This document shows, one piece after another, positions 36,255-45,927 of a stretch of 64,000 bases of DNA (position 1 is the first letter of the stretch; the number at the start of each line of letters is the position of its first letter). Both the position numbers and the translations under genes were made by a program. This DNA is from Streptomyces agglomeratus (GTDB lineage: Bacteria > Actinomycetota > Actinomycetes > Streptomycetales > Streptomycetaceae): positions 7,384,501 to 7,448,500 of the forward strand of contig NZ_MEHJ01000001.1 of the NCBI RefSeq assembly GCF_001746415.1, in the 5' to 3' direction. Below the pieces are notes generated by a model. The model worked only from the letters and a program-made list of their open reading frames with translations, was not told where the DNA came from and ran no database searches.

Positions 36255-37598
36255 ATGCTCGGATCCAGCAGCCGTCAAGCGGACACCACGGCGTCACCGT
36301 CATCTGCGCCCCGGCCGGCCAGGGTGGCTTCGCACGCACTCCGCAGCCGGCGCCGCCTGCCTCTCGCCGCCGCGCTGGCAGTCCTTGCCGCCGGCACCGC
36401 GCCGGGCGCATCGGCTCTTGAGCCGGGACCGGCCCCGGAGGCCGCGGCCCTCCAGGAAGTGATGTTCGTCGGCAACAACTGGGACGGCACGGCCGATGTG
36501 ATCAGGTCCAGTGGCACCTTCGCGAAGCTGGGGCGGATCAACGTGATCCCCGACAAGCAGAAGCGCCTGGCGGAGATCTACATCAATCCCGTAAAGCTCG
36601 TCTACTTCCTGGGCATCAGGAACGGGCCGGGCGAGGGCCATGACCAGTTCGTCGACGACATGTACTCCACACCGGACGGAACGGCCATGGTCGTCTCGCG
36701 CCCGAGTTTCGCCGACGTCGTCTCCATCGATCTGACGACCGGGAAAATAAAGTGGCGCTTCCCCGTCTCCGGCTACCGCTCCGACCACATGGCCGTGTCG
36801 CCCGACGGCACCCGCGTGGCCGTCTCCGCCTCCACCTCCAACACGGTCCACGTCCTCGACATCACCACGGGCAAAGAAGCCGGCTCGTTCAAGACCGGCG
36901 ACAAGCCCCACGAGAACGTCTTCACCGACGGAGGCAAGTACATCTGGAACATGGCCATCGGCGACGTCAACACCGACACCGACGCCCCCTGGCTCGACTG
37001 GACGAAGGGCGACCGCAAGATCACCGTCGTCGACGCGGCCACCTTCAAGCCGGTCAAGGTCATCGACATGCGGGACCGGCTCGACGCCTTCGGCCGCAAG
37101 GACCTCAACGACGCCGTGCGCCCAGTGGCGTTCACGCCTGACGAGTCCAAGCTCTACTTCCAGGTCTCCTTCTTCAACGGTTTCGTCGAGTACGACGTCG
37201 CCGACGACAGGATCACCCGGGTCAAGACCCTCCCCAAGAACCCCGGCACCAGCGAGGACCGCACCACCTGGGTCAACGACTCCCGTCACCACGGCATGTC
37301 ACTGAGTCCGGGGGGCGACAAGCTGTGCGTCGCCGGAACCATGGACGACTACGCCACCGTCGTCGACCGCGCGACCCTTCAGGAAGGCCCGCTGATCACC
37401 GCTTCCAAGCCCTACTGGGCGACAGTGAGCGGGGACGGCAAGGCATGCGTCATCTCGGAAAGCGGCAGCGATCAGGTCACCGCCATCGACTTCACCACCG
37501 GAAGGAAGACGGTCTCGGTCCCCGTCGGAGACCACCCCCAGCGCGTCCGCATCGCCCACGTACCGGCCGACTGGACCAGCCCGGCCGCGCTCGGATGA
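36255..37598 (+). CDS. secreted YncE-like beta-propeller protein
   Basis: 447 residues with a long basic N-terminus and hydrophobic core at about 35-54 (signal peptide). The mature part has repeated propeller blades: MYSTPDGTAMVVSR, MAVSPDGTRVAVSA, FTPDESKLYFQVS, LSPGGDKLCVAG and VSGDGKACVISE. This matches YVTN/YncE seven-bladed propellers, extracellular binding proteins with no enzymatic motif. GGAGG precedes the ATG closely. Possibly controlled by the divergent TetR. Confidence 0.87.
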   Translation: MLGSSSRQADTTASPSSAPRPARVASHALRSRRRLPLAAALAVLAAGTAPGASALEPGPAPEAAALQEVMFVGNNWDGTADVIRSSGTFAKLGRINVIPDKQKRLAEIYINPVKLVYFLGIRNGPGEGHDQFVDDMYSTPDGTAMVVSRPSFADVVSIDLTTGKIKWRFPVSGYRSDHMAVSPDGTRVAVSASTSNTVHVLDITTGKEAGSFKTGDKPHENVFTDGGKYIWNMAIGDVNTDTDAPWLDWTKGDRKITVVDAATFKPVKVIDMRDRLDAFGRKDLNDAVRPVAFTPDESKLYFQVSFFNGFVEYDVADDRITRVKTLPKNPGTSEDRTTWVNDSRHHGMSLSPGGDKLCVAGTMDDYATVVDRATLQEGPLITASKPYWATVSGDGKACVISESGSDQVTAIDFTTGRKTVSVPVGDHPQRVRIAHVPADWTSPAALG

Positions 37599-37978
37599 CC
37601 CGCACCGTGGTCCACCCGGCTGCCGGCACGGCCTGCCCGGCGCCGCGCCCGGGGCGTTGCCACCGGCCGGCTCGCACGCTGCTCGGTTGACGAAGCCCTG
37701 CCCTCAGCGAAGCGACCGGAGCGACCGGGCGTGCACGACGACGGGTGCGCGCGCCGGCGCGGTCCGCTGCCGCCCGCGTCCGGAATTCGCGATGTGCCCA
37801 CGGATGCCTGGAGACTTAGGGGGCACTCGTAGTCCGTGCTCGCACGGGCCGGTCGGCGGCCCGATGTCCGGCCCCCGGGCCGACGCGAGGCAGTCACGAG
37901 CCCGCGCGTCCGTCCGACACGGACGCAGGTGGGGCGAGCGGACTACGGCAGTCGACGGCAGAGGGCAGGGAAACACAG
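37599..37978. other. intergenic region upstream of the kinase
   Basis: About 380 bp with no supported gene and no clear hairpin. Confidence 0.4.
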
Positions 37979-39448
37979 ATGAACGTCCGCCCGTGGGCGA
38001 ACCGACCGGATTTCCGGCTCACGACCCAGGTGGTCGCCGGCCGTTACCGGCTCGAGGACCTGCTCGGGCGCGGGGGCGCGGCTGACGTGTACGAGGCCCT
38101 GGACCTGCGACTGCGGCGCCCGGTGGCGGTGAAGGTCTTCCGGCCGGAGAGCGATGCCCAGACGGAGGAGCGATTCGACGACGAGGGCCGGCTGCTGGCC
38201 CAGTTGCAGCATCCCGGGCTGGTGACCGTGTACGACTCCGGGCGGGACGACGGACGGCCCTACCTGGTGATGCAGCTCGTCAAGGGGACGACACTGCGCC
38301 GGCGGATCGCCGCGGCCCCCCTGACGCCCGCCGAGGTCTCCGGGACGGGGTCCGCACTGGCCTCGGCGCTGGGACACGTACACGCGGCCGGTGTCGTGCA
38401 CCGCGACGTCAAGCCCTCGAACATCCTCCTGGGTGAGAGGGGCACACCGCACCTCACGGACTTCGGCATCTCCCGGCTGCTGGACAACACCACCCGCACT
38501 GTCACCGGCCCACTCCTGGGCACCCCCGCGTATCTCGCACCGGAGCAGGTACTGGGCAGGGGAGCGGGCCCGGCCGCGGACATCTACAGCCTCGGCCTGG
38601 TGCTCCTCGAGTCGCTGAAGGGCGAACTCGAGTACGGGGGAGCCCCGTTGGAAGCAGCGATCGCGCGGCTTCACCGGCCTCCGGTGATTCCGTCGGACCT
38701 GCCGGGGGATCTCGTCGAGCTGTTGGAGGCCATGACGGCTCAGGACGCGAACAGCCGCCCGGACGCCCGCGCCTGCTTCCGAGCGCTGGCCGGCATGCGG
38801 CCGGACGGCCACTCCACCCTCTCCTTGCGCCGGGGCGCCCCGCCGGGAGACGGCGTGGACAGCCGATACGCGGGGGGCGAGACGCTGCGGTCGGAGGTGA
38901 TCGGCGCCCGGACGAGTGGTGCCCCTCCGGCGGTCGCGGTGGCGCCAGGTGAGGGGACCGGGTCCGCGAAGCCCGCTTCCGTGTCACTCGCGTCACCCGC
39001 TTCCCCCCGCGTCAGCCGCGCCCTATTGGCGGCGGGTGCGGCCCTGGCCGTGCTCGGAGTGACACTGACCGGCTCGATCGGCGGCCTGCCCGCCGAGGGT
39101 GACAACGCGGCCTCACCACCTCGCCGGGCCACCACGGAACCCACTGTGTCCAGGGCGGATCGTCCGGGTCCGTCCTCCTCGCCCGCGGTTCCGGACACCG
39201 CCACCCGTCGGGTGACGATTTCACCCACTCCCGTCAAGGCGCAGGTGACGGCCGGCAAGTCGAGTGCGCCGGCCACCGGATCTGCGGCTACCGGATCCGC
39301 GGCCACCGGCCCTGCGGCCCCCGCTCCCGCCACCTCGCGGGGCAGGGACAGCCGTCCGAAGGGACCGGTCGTACGAGGTCCGGAGCGTGACAAGGCGGAG
39401 TCACGGCCGGTGAAGGCCAAGCCGGCGAAGAAGAAGCACAAGAACTGA
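37979..39448 (+). CDS. membrane Ser/Thr protein kinase
   Basis: 489 residues. The kinase domain (23-280) has glycine loop LLGRGGAADVYEA, K52 in [14 protein letters not shown] (141-148), DFG (161-163) and APEQ, so catalysis is intact. A linker, one transmembrane helix (about 343-362) and an extracytoplasmic Ser/Thr/Pro/Ala-rich tail with short repeats (ATGSAATGSAATG) follow, ending in a Lys-rich stretch. No PASTA domain, so ligand sensing is unclear. Nearby STAS-like and ATPase genes could be substrates. Confidence 0.92.
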   Translation: MNVRPWANRPDFRLTTQVVAGRYRLEDLLGRGGAADVYEALDLRLRRPVAVKVFRPESDAQTEERFDDEGRLLAQLQHPGLVTVYDSGRDDGRPYLVMQLVKGTTLRRRIAAAPLTPAEVSGTGSALASALGHVHAAGVVHRDVKPSNILLGERGTPHLTDFGISRLLDNTTRTVTGPLLGTPAYLAPEQVLGRGAGPAADIYSLGLVLLESLKGELEYGGAPLEAAIARLHRPPVIPSDLPGDLVELLEAMTAQDANSRPDARACFRALAGMRPDGHSTLSLRRGAPPGDGVDSRYAGGETLRSEVIGARTSGAPPAVAVAPGEGTGSAKPASVSLASPASPRVSRALLAAGAALAVLGVTLTGSIGGLPAEGDNAASPPRRATTEPTVSRADRPGPSSSPAVPDTATRRVTISPTPVKAQVTAGKSSAPATGSAATGSAATGPAAPAPATSRGRDSRPKGPVVRGPERDKAESRPVKAKPAKKKHKN

Positions 39449-39490
39449 CACGAGACCGACACGACGCCCCCCTGGCCGAGGGGGGCGGTG

Positions 39491-39850
39491 TCAGGCGGCT
39501 GCGGCGGCTGCGTCGAGGGCTGTCGAGATGGCGGTGTCCTTGCGGGCGTGTATGACGGGTCGGGTGCCGTCGGTACAGGCGTTGGCCTCGAGCAGGCGGC
39601 GTGCGGGCGCGCTGTGCGTGGCGATGGACATCAGGATCCCGAGGTGGCCGCACATACGGTGGGCACGGAGCACGGCACTGACCGCCGCGGTGCCGGCCGC
39701 GCGGTCATCCAGGACGATGACGACGGGCGCGGGCCGGTGGGCGTGCACGAGGTCGCTGATCGTCTCCGACACCCGTGCCCGTCCGCCGATGCCGGGGTCC
39801 TGGTCCACCGTGATGACCAGTACACCGTGCTCGATCGTGTGGGACACCAT
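39491..39850 (-). CDS. STAS-like protein (possible anti-sigma antagonist)
   Basis: 119 residues from the ATG at 39850 with GGAGG upstream. The pattern GVLVITVDQDP, RPAPVVIVLDD, GHLGILMSIA fits an alternating beta-alpha STAS-type fold. It lacks the conserved DSSG-type phosphorylatable serine of SpoIIAA/RsbV, so any antagonist role would be non-canonical. Divergent from an anti-sigma ATPase gene at 40149, 298 bp away. Confidence 0.65.
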   Translation of the reverse strand: MVSHTIEHGVLVITVDQDPGIGGRARVSETISDLVHAHRPAPVVIVLDDRAAGTAAVSAVLRAHRMCGHLGILMSIATHSAPARRLLEANACTDGTRPVIHARKDTAISTALDAAAAAA

Positions 39851-40148
39851 CGCAACCTCCGATTCCTTCGCCCAGGGGCGGGCTTGGCCATAGTGAACGT
39901 GCCCCGTGCGGGTCCTGCCATGCGCCACGCCTTCGCTGCGTGAACCACCTGTCGGCACGGTCGCCCAGACCGATGTCGCCCAAGCGCATGTCGCGCGCTT
40001 CCTGCCCGACCGGCGGGCTGGAGTCCGCGGTCGGCCCATGGCGTGATCCTGGCCCGGATTCCGGGTGACTACCTCGGCCAATGGTGGGTACTCAACCAAA
40101 ATTTGCCCGTACTGATTGACAGGGGCGGGCTGGGGCAGGCGGTCACCC

Positions 40149-40730
40149 ATGAACGACGACCAGGGTCCCGGCGGTCCGCACGCGCAGTGCTCTGAAGGCG
40201 ACCGGACCGGGGATCAGCCAGTGGACCCTGTGCCCGCCGGCGTCGCCGCGTCACCCAGGCACACCGCCCAAGACGTCGCGGAGGAGACTGCGTCTGCTCC
40301 GGACGACGCGGTACTCGAAAGCCGTTGCCCGTGGGCGGGAACGTCGTACGACGGGTCTCCCGAAGCGATCGGGGACGCCCGGCGGTTCGTCGTCGGCTTC
40401 CTGGCCCAGCTGCAAGAGGAGCGAAGGGCCGAGATCTCCGCACAGGTGACGGGCGTGGCACAGCTGATCGTCAGTGAGCTGGTGACCAACGCCTGCAAGT
40501 ACGCCCCCGGGCCGTGCGTGGTCAATGTCGAGCTGGCCGGGCCGGTTCTGGAGATCACGGTGTGGGACAGCCATTCGGCCTTGCCGGTGACCTGTGCGGC
40601 GGAGCCGGACAGGATCGGTGGGCACGGCCTGGAGATCGTCGGCGCGCTGTGCGAAAGCTTCGAGGCAGAGCGCCGGCCCATCGGAAAACAGGTCAAGGCC
40701 CGGGTGTCCGTAAGGCCCACGGCCGACTAG
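40149..40730 (+). CDS. HATPase_c_2 anti-sigma-type ATP-binding protein
   Basis: 193 residues; the first 60 are a low-complexity acidic leader. The ATP-binding domain has N-box LIVSELVTNACKYA and G-box GGHGLEIVGALCE. RsbW-like proteins bind sigma factors and phosphorylate STAS partners. A STAS-like gene is divergently adjacent, a typical partner-switch arrangement though not proof. No sigma-B-type gene is in the window. Confidence 0.88.
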   Translation: MNDDQGPGGPHAQCSEGDRTGDQPVDPVPAGVAASPRHTAQDVAEETASAPDDAVLESRCPWAGTSYDGSPEAIGDARRFVVGFLAQLQEERRAEISAQVTGVAQLIVSELVTNACKYAPGPCVVNVELAGPVLEITVWDSHSALPVTCAAEPDRIGGHGLEIVGALCESFEAERRPIGKQVKARVSVRPTAD

Positions 40731-40800
40731 GACGGGCCGGACAGCTCAGCCTTGTTGGCAGCCCCGGAGCGGCCGAGGAAGCCGTACCGACGGCGCGCCG

Positions 40801-40842
40801 AACCGACGGCGCCCGGAGCAACTCCGTGCCGCGCCGTCGGTT
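40801..40842. terminator. bidirectional terminator
   Basis: AACCGACGGCGC pairs perfectly with GCGCCGTCGGTT around an 18-base loop. A second copy of CCGACGGCGC lies just upstream. Between convergent genes. Confidence 0.8.
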
Positions 40843-40870
40843 GCCGCGTCTGTCGTACGTCTCGTGGGCC

Positions 40871-41113
40871 TCAGAACGGCATACGGCCGCGGGTGCGCCG
40901 TCCGGCGGAGCCGCTACGGCTCACGGCGCGGGAACCGCTGCGGAAGGGCTTGCTGAACATCCGGCCCAGCACGCCGGGCGCCTTGCCGCCGGCGCGTGAG
41001 CCGGCTCCCAGCGTGCGCTGGGTACCGCGCTCGGGGTGCCGGGACAGCCGGGGCAGGAAGAATGCCAGGACGGCCAGGACTATGCAGACGGCAATGATGC
41101 CGACGATCATCAT
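40871..41113 (-). CDS. DUF6411-type small membrane protein
   Basis: 80 residues from the ATG at 41113 with AAGGAG upstream. One N-terminal transmembrane helix ([20 protein letters not shown]) precedes a basic Arg/Ser/Gly-rich cytoplasmic tail with [19 protein letters not shown]. Matches the DUF6411 pattern of Streptomyces. Function unknown. Confidence 0.8.
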   Translation of the reverse strand: MMIVGIIAVCIVLAVLAFFLPRLSRHPERGTQRTLGAGSRAGGKAPGVLGRMFSKPFRSGSRAVSRSGSAGRRTRGRMPF

Positions 41114-41280
41114 GTGGGGCTCCTTGCGGGTCGAGGCGTGTCTGCCGCCTGCCCCGCGAGGAGTGACCGCATGCGCAGGGCGCCTGTCCGCCTTCGGGCG
41201 GTCCGGGAGAACCCGGCGGCCGGAGACCGCCGCTCTCGGCCGGCCGGCCCAAGCGTCGAACCTCGTGCGAAGGTTGTCCG

Positions 41281-42560
41281 GAACCGTTGTACGTACGTCG
41301 AGCTGCACGGCAGCCCCCTGCCCGCGCCCGCGCTGTGGCTGCTGCTGCGGCAGGCGGCCGCCGGGCTGGCGTCGGTGCACGCGCTGGACATGGTGCACCG
41401 GGACGTCAAGCCGTCCAACGTCATGCTGACCCTCGACGGTCTCACCCTGATCGACTTCGGCGTCGCCCGGGCCGCGGAGCAGAGCCGGCTGACCAGGACC
41501 GGCATGGTCGTCGGCACGCCCGCCTACATGGCACCCGAACAGGCCGCCGGCGCAAAGCGGGCGCCGCCACCGATGTGTTCGCGCTGGGCTCCGTACTCGC
41601 GTACGCGGCGTGCGGCCGGCCGCCCTTCGGTGACGAGTCGGGGTACGGAGTGCTGTACCGCATCGTCCACGAAGAGCCCGACCTGGAGCCGTTGCGCGAG
41701 CTGGAGCCGGAGCTCGCCGACGTCGTCGCGGCGTGCCTCGACAAGGACCCCGAGGGCCGTCCGACCGCCGCCGAACTCCTCGAACGTGCCGCGCGGCACG
41801 GCCCGTTCACCGCCCCGCTGTGGCCGGCGGCCATCAGCGAGCGCCTGTCCGAACGCGCCGCGTTCGCCGCGGACGTGCGTCTGGCAGCCCTTCGGGCACG
41901 GCGCCGGCGGCGAAGTCACCGGCAGGGCGGAAGGCCGGGGAGGAAGGCGAGGCCAAGGGCAGGGCGGGACTGGCGGGTCACGGGGCGCTGTTGAGGAGGG
42001 CGCGGGGGCCGGTGCCGAGGACGACAGGCCAGGAAGCGAAGAATCCGGCAGCTCGGGTGCGTCCGGCGGCTCCGCCGGCTCTGACGGGTCAGGCAACTCC
42101 GGCAACTCCGGCACCTCGGACGACTCCGGCGGCTCCGGCACCTCTGAAGGTTCTGGCAGCCCGGGCGGTTCCGACGCCTCGGGCGGGGGACGTCCACGGC
42201 CCCCACACCCCCGGCTTCCGGCACCGGCCGCTCGGCCGGTGCATCACGCAGGTCTACGTCGCATCGGATCACGGCGACTGCGCGGACTCGACCGCCCGGT
42301 GGACGTTGCGGAGCGGACCGGACGGCACGTTCAGGCTCGTCAACCAGCAGACGAGCCAGTGCCTGTATTCCAACGGGCTGGGCCAGGCCGTCTTCGTGGG
42401 CGACTGCGCCCAGGACGCCGGCCGGCTGTGGCGTACGGGTTCGGGTGGCAGCCTTCGCAGTGACTACGGCGGCGGCTGCCTCGACCTGGGCATGAGCAGC
42501 GGCCTGGTGACGAGGACGTGCGCGGGTGCGGCATCGCAGCGCTGGACGAGGCAGGCATAG
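41281..42560 (+). pseudogene. N-truncated Ser/Thr kinase with ricin-type C-terminus, multiple frameshifts
   Basis: Starts mid-kinase at [10 protein letters not shown] and keeps [21 protein letters not shown] and MAPEQAAGA in frame 2. It moves to frame 1 near 41555 ([16 protein letters not shown]), and the last third is in frame 3. The C-terminus from about 42247 is a ricin-B-like lectin ([33 protein letters not shown]). The ATP-binding N-lobe is missing, so the product cannot be an active kinase. The middle is a long Gly/Ser/Pro-rich linker. Confidence 0.8.
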
Positions 42561-42759
42561 CCCTGGGGGACGTCCTTGCCGAACACGATCCCGTCGCTTC
42601 CTGCCAGGTGGGCCGCGTCCGGTGGGGAGTATCCGAAGCAGGGCGACACGCGGGCGGCGGGCCGTGCGTCGGCGAGGGCAGACGATCCTCCCGTCGACGG
42701 TGACCCGGCCGCCCGACGCGTTCCGCACGACGAGGACGGCCTGGGCGCCGCAGTTGGGG

Positions 42760-43620
42760 TCAGTTCCTGAGGGCTGCCGCGATCGCGTCCGCGAGCGGTG
42801 TAGTCGGCCGGCCTATGAGGCGTGCCAGGTCTCCGGTGGTCCCGGCCAGCAGCCCACGCTCCACCGCCGCGTCCACGTCGACGAGCATCGCGGCCAGGGG
42901 CTCCGGAAGGCCCGCACCGGTGAGCATCGTGAAACGCTGTTCGGCCGGGACGTTCGTGTACGTGATGCTCTTTCCGGACTGCCTGGTGAGTTCGGCGGCG
43001 TACTCGGCGAACGACCACGCCATGTCGCCGCTCAGCTCGTACGTCTTCCCCTCGTGGCCCTCGCCGGTCAGCACGGCGACCGCGGCCGCTGCGTAGTCGG
43101 CGCGCGAGGCGGATGCGACGCGCCCCTCGCCGGCGGAGGCGACGACCGACCCGTGCTCCAGGACGGGGGCCAGACTCTCCGTGTAGTTCTCGTGGTACCA
43201 GCCGTTGCGCAGGAGCACGGACGGCAGTCCGGAGCCGAGGATCGCCCGCTCTGTCACCTTGTGCTCGGCAGCCAGATCGAAGTCGGCGTCGGGACCACCC
43301 AGGACGCTGGTGTACGCCAGCACTGCCACGCCCGCGTTCGTCGCGGCATCGATCACGGCCTGGTGCTGCGTCACGCGCTGCCCGATCTCACTGCCCGAGA
43401 TCAGCAAAACGCGGTCGCCCGCCGCGAAGGCCGCCCCCAATGTCCCGGGAGCGCTGTAGTCGGCTACGCGCAGCTCCACCCCACGCGCTGCGATGTCCGC
43501 GGCCTTCTCCGCGTCCCGTACGACGGCGGCGATCCGCTCGGCCGGGATCCGGGCCGAAAGCAGCCCGTCGATGACGAGGCGGCCAAGGTTTCCGGTGGCT
43601 CCGGTAACGACGATGCTCAT
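42760..43620 (-). CDS. NmrA-family NAD(P)H-binding oxidoreductase (QOR2-like)
   Basis: 286 residues. Rossmann motif VTGATGNLG at 5-13. LLISGSEIGQRV, LRNGWYHENY and TYELSGD match type-2 NAD(P)H:quinone oxidoreductases related to E. coli QorB. It reduces quinones or acts as a redox sensor. Divergent from an HxlR regulator with a shared operator, the classic qorB/qorR layout. Confidence 0.9.
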   Translation of the reverse strand: MSIVVTGATGNLGRLVIDGLLSARIPAERIAAVVRDAEKAADIAARGVELRVADYSAPGTLGAAFAAGDRVLLISGSEIGQRVTQHQAVIDAATNAGVAVLAYTSVLGGPDADFDLAAEHKVTERAILGSGLPSVLLRNGWYHENYTESLAPVLEHGSVVASAGEGRVASASRADYAAAAVAVLTGEGHEGKTYELSGDMAWSFAEYAAELTRQSGKSITYTNVPAEQRFTMLTGAGLPEPLAAMLVDVDAAVERGLLAGTTGDLARLIGRPTTPLADAIAAALRN

Positions 43621-43684
43621 GTGCGGATCTCCTCCAGGGGGCGTGCGTATGCACTAACCCTAGAGAAGGCGCTAACCAATCGAA

Positions 43685-43709
43685 AGTACCCACTTTGAAG
43701 TAAGGTACT
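43685..43709. promoter_or_regulatory. HxlR (QorR-like) operator
   Basis: AGTACC-CACTT-TGA-AGTAA-GGTACT, an imperfect 11-bp inverted repeat. It ends three bases before the HxlR start codon, so binding would block its own expression. Confidence 0.65.
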
Positions 43710-43712
43710 GAC

Positions 43713-44105
43713 ATGAAGGTAAGCAGCAAGCCCGGTGGCGCCGCCGACCCGGTGTGCCCGCATCGGCTCGTCCTGGAGCACGTCACCAGTCGCTGGGGCG
43801 TCCTCGTTCTGATCGCACTGGAGGAGCGCTCGTACCGATTCAGCGAACTGCGGCGTTCCATCGGCCGGGTCAGCGAGAAGATGCTGGCCCAGACCCTTCA
43901 GACACTGGAACGCGACGGCCTGGTGCACCGGAACGCAAGGCCGGTGATCCCGCCGTGGGTGGACTACTCACTCACCGACCTCGGCAGGGAGGCAGCGGTC
44001 CAGGTGCGGACGCTGGCTGACTGGACCGAGCAGCGCATGGAGGCGGTCGTCGCGGCCCGCACGGCGTACGACGCCGCCCGGGAGGCACGGCAGACGCAGA
44101 CCTAG
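43713..44105 (+). CDS. HxlR-family transcriptional regulator
   Basis: 130 residues. The winged HTH has CPHRLVLEHVTSRWGVLVLIAL, the cysteine-containing start common to redox-sensing HxlR proteins, and EKMLAQTLQTLERDGLV as recognition region. Cys15 could sense electrophiles or quinones (inference from the QorR/YodB families). No Shine-Dalgarno is visible, so the mRNA may be leaderless. Likely represses the divergent NmrA-type reductase. Confidence 0.9.
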   Translation: MKVSSKPGGAADPVCPHRLVLEHVTSRWGVLVLIALEERSYRFSELRRSIGRVSEKMLAQTLQTLERDGLVHRNARPVIPPWVDYSLTDLGREAAVQVRTLADWTEQRMEAVVAARTAYDAAREARQTQT

Positions 44106-44122
44106 AGGTGGCCGGCGGGAGC

Positions 44123-44164
44123 GCGGAAGGTACCGAGCGGGAGGACACCGCTCGCCACTTTCCG
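44123..44164. terminator. bidirectional hairpin
   Basis: GCGGAAGG...CCGAGCGG pairs with CCGCTCG...TTCCGC with a few mismatches. It lies between convergent HxlR and VOC genes. Confidence 0.6.
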
Positions 44165-44191
44165 CCCGCGCCCCTCTACCCGGCCCACCGT

Positions 44192-44566
44192 TCACGAAGG
44201 GGTCTGGAGGACGGACAGCACATTGCCGGCGGGGTCCGCGAACCATGCGATCAGCGGGCCTCCACCGCGGAAGATGCCCTTGTCGTCCGTGGGCAGGTGG
44301 TCATAGCGCAGGAACGTCACACCCCGGCGGGCGAGCTCGTCGGTGGCGGCCTCGATGTCGTCGACGGGGAAGTTGAGCACGGTGTACGTCGCTGGTTCGT
44401 GGTCGGGCTTGGGGTAGATGAGGATGTCCCGGTCACCCGCGATGTGCAGGGTGAGCATGCCGTCCTCCTCCGAGACCTTGATGCCGAGCGTCTCGCCGTA
44501 GAACGCCTTGGCCGCCTCTGTGTCGTCCACCGAGAATCCGCTGAACGCCTTCGTCGTACCGAACAT
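44192..44566 (-). CDS. VOC (glyoxalase/bleomycin-resistance) family protein
   Basis: 124 residues from the ATG at 44566 with AGGAGG upstream. Two beta-alpha-beta-beta-beta repeats: FSGFSVDDTEAAKAFYGETL, then VLNFPVDDIEAATDELARRG. The C-terminal WFADPAGNVLSVLQ gives the usual metal-ligand glutamate position no acidic residue here, so the metal site is unclear. Substrate unknown. Single gene. Confidence 0.88.
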   Translation of the reverse strand: MFGTTKAFSGFSVDDTEAAKAFYGETLGIKVSEEDGMLTLHIAGDRDILIYPKPDHEPATYTVLNFPVDDIEAATDELARRGVTFLRYDHLPTDDKGIFRGGGPLIAWFADPAGNVLSVLQTPS

Positions 44567-45059
44567 GATCGCCTCCTGTGCCGTCGTCACGCGTACGGGC
44601 CGTGCGGGGCCGGGAGCCGCCGGGCGGAGGAGCCCCGAGGCGGCCGTCACACCAAGGACTGGACTGAAGCAGCGAATTCATCGCCCCTCACGCAAGGGCC
44701 GCCGGCAGCCCGTACCGGAAGTCTCGAAGTACCGCCGGGCGACGTGCCATGCGCGCCCGTGGGCACGCCCGCACCCTCGCTCCAGCGGCCGGGCCGACCC
44801 CGCTCCACCCATTGTCGCTCGGTACGGCCGCAGGGGGCGAGCGCAGCGAGCCGGGCGACCGCTGTCGTGGCCGTCCCGGTGACGTACGCGACGGCGGAGT
44901 GCCGCACGGGCGAGATTTCGGCGGACTGCGCAGTGAGACGTACGCAGTGCTGTCACAACTGATCAGAAGCCGGGGCGGATTGTGTGTCAGGACGCTGTCC
45001 GAACCTGCGTTGTCAGTGGCCACTGTCATGATGCTGGAGGGGCTAGGGGAGGGGTGGGT
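44567..45059. other. intergenic region
   Basis: About 490 bp with no supported gene. CAGTGGCCACTG (45014-45025) is a perfect 12-bp palindrome 35 bp before the OGG-fold gene and could be an operator. Confidence 0.4.
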
Positions 45060-45857
45060 GTGGGACGACAGGATCTCGCGGACGCGCTGGACGACGAGCT
45101 GATGCGGCGGCTGCTGCCGCCTGCCGCCGTTGACACGGTGGGCGGGTGGCTGGCGGGCCCCGGCGCCCGGTACGCGACGGGCGTGGGCGGCCATCGCGTG
45201 ACGTATGTGCCCGCGCACTGGTCGGGCGTCGAGCCGTGGCCCGATCAGCTCTCGAACCGGTCGTACGCAAGGACCGCGACGGTCAGTCGCGCCCAGGTGG
45301 TCACCGTCGTGCGAGAGGCGGTGGACCGCGGGGAATGGCCCCAGGCTCTCGCCGCCTCGTACGTCTGGGGGCAGGGCAGAACCGGTTACGGCCCGCACCG
45401 CCTCAAGGAAATCCTGGCCGAGCCGAACGTCGCCGAGGCGCTGGCCAGAGCCGGCGCGGCCCTCCAGGCGGAGGGCGCGGTCGCGGCGTATCGCGTTCTG
45501 TACGGAGCCGTGAGAGGGCTGGGGCCGGCGTTCTTCACCAAGTTCCTCTACTTCCTGGACCTGGCGATGGACACTCCCGCCGCCCCACGCGCGCTGATCC
45601 TGGACCAGAGGGTCGCCCGCGTCGTACGCGGCCACGCCACGCGGGTCGGGCTGGACACCGGCATGCCGTCCGCGCCGGATGTGGCGGCCTGGATCTGGTC
45701 GGACGGCGGCTGGACGCCACATCGCTACGGTGTGTACGTGCGCTGGGCCGAGGCCGCCGCAGCCCAGCTCGCCTCCTCCGGTATCGGGTGGCCCGAGGCA
45801 AGCCCGGATCTCCTCGAACTGGCCCTGTTCGACGGCGTCTGGGATCCAACAGCATGA
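45060..45857 (+). CDS. 8-oxoguanine DNA glycosylase OGG-fold protein
   Basis: 265 residues from the GTG at 45060 with a purine-rich GGGGAGGGG upstream; an in-frame GTG lies two codons earlier. The C-terminal half contains GLGPAFFTKFLYFLDLAMD and ALILDQRVARVV, resembling the helix-hairpin-helix and catalytic-Asp regions of OGG-type glycosylases. Databases label this actinobacterial family OGG-fold protein. Enzymatic activity on damaged DNA is possible but not shown by motifs alone. Confidence 0.75.
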   Translation: MGRQDLADALDDELMRRLLPPAAVDTVGGWLAGPGARYATGVGGHRVTYVPAHWSGVEPWPDQLSNRSYARTATVSRAQVVTVVREAVDRGEWPQALAASYVWGQGRTGYGPHRLKEILAEPNVAEALARAGAALQAEGAVAAYRVLYGAVRGLGPAFFTKFLYFLDLAMDTPAAPRALILDQRVARVVRGHATRVGLDTGMPSAPDVAAWIWSDGGWTPHRYGVYVRWAEAAAAQLASSGIGWPEASPDLLELALFDGVWDPTA

Positions 45858-45888
45858 CCGATGACCGATGACCGATGACCGATGACTG
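45854..45888. repeat. 7-bp tandem repeat over the stop codon
   Basis: Four perfect copies of ATGACCG plus ATGACTG overlap the OGG-fold stop codon. They supply further tandem stops in the same frame series. Confidence 0.85.
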
Positions 45889-45927
45889 CGGGCTGCTGAC
45901 TGCGGCCGGCTTCCGCTCCGGTTGCAA

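Noticed and set aside
42561..42759. Possible minus-strand coding fragments (VLVVRNASGGRVTVDG, then SPCFGYSPPDAAHLAGSDG)
   Set aside because: Two frames are needed, there is no start, and no family is recognised.
45854..45888. CRISPR-like short repeat
   Set aside because: It is a 7-bp tandem repeat without spacers.
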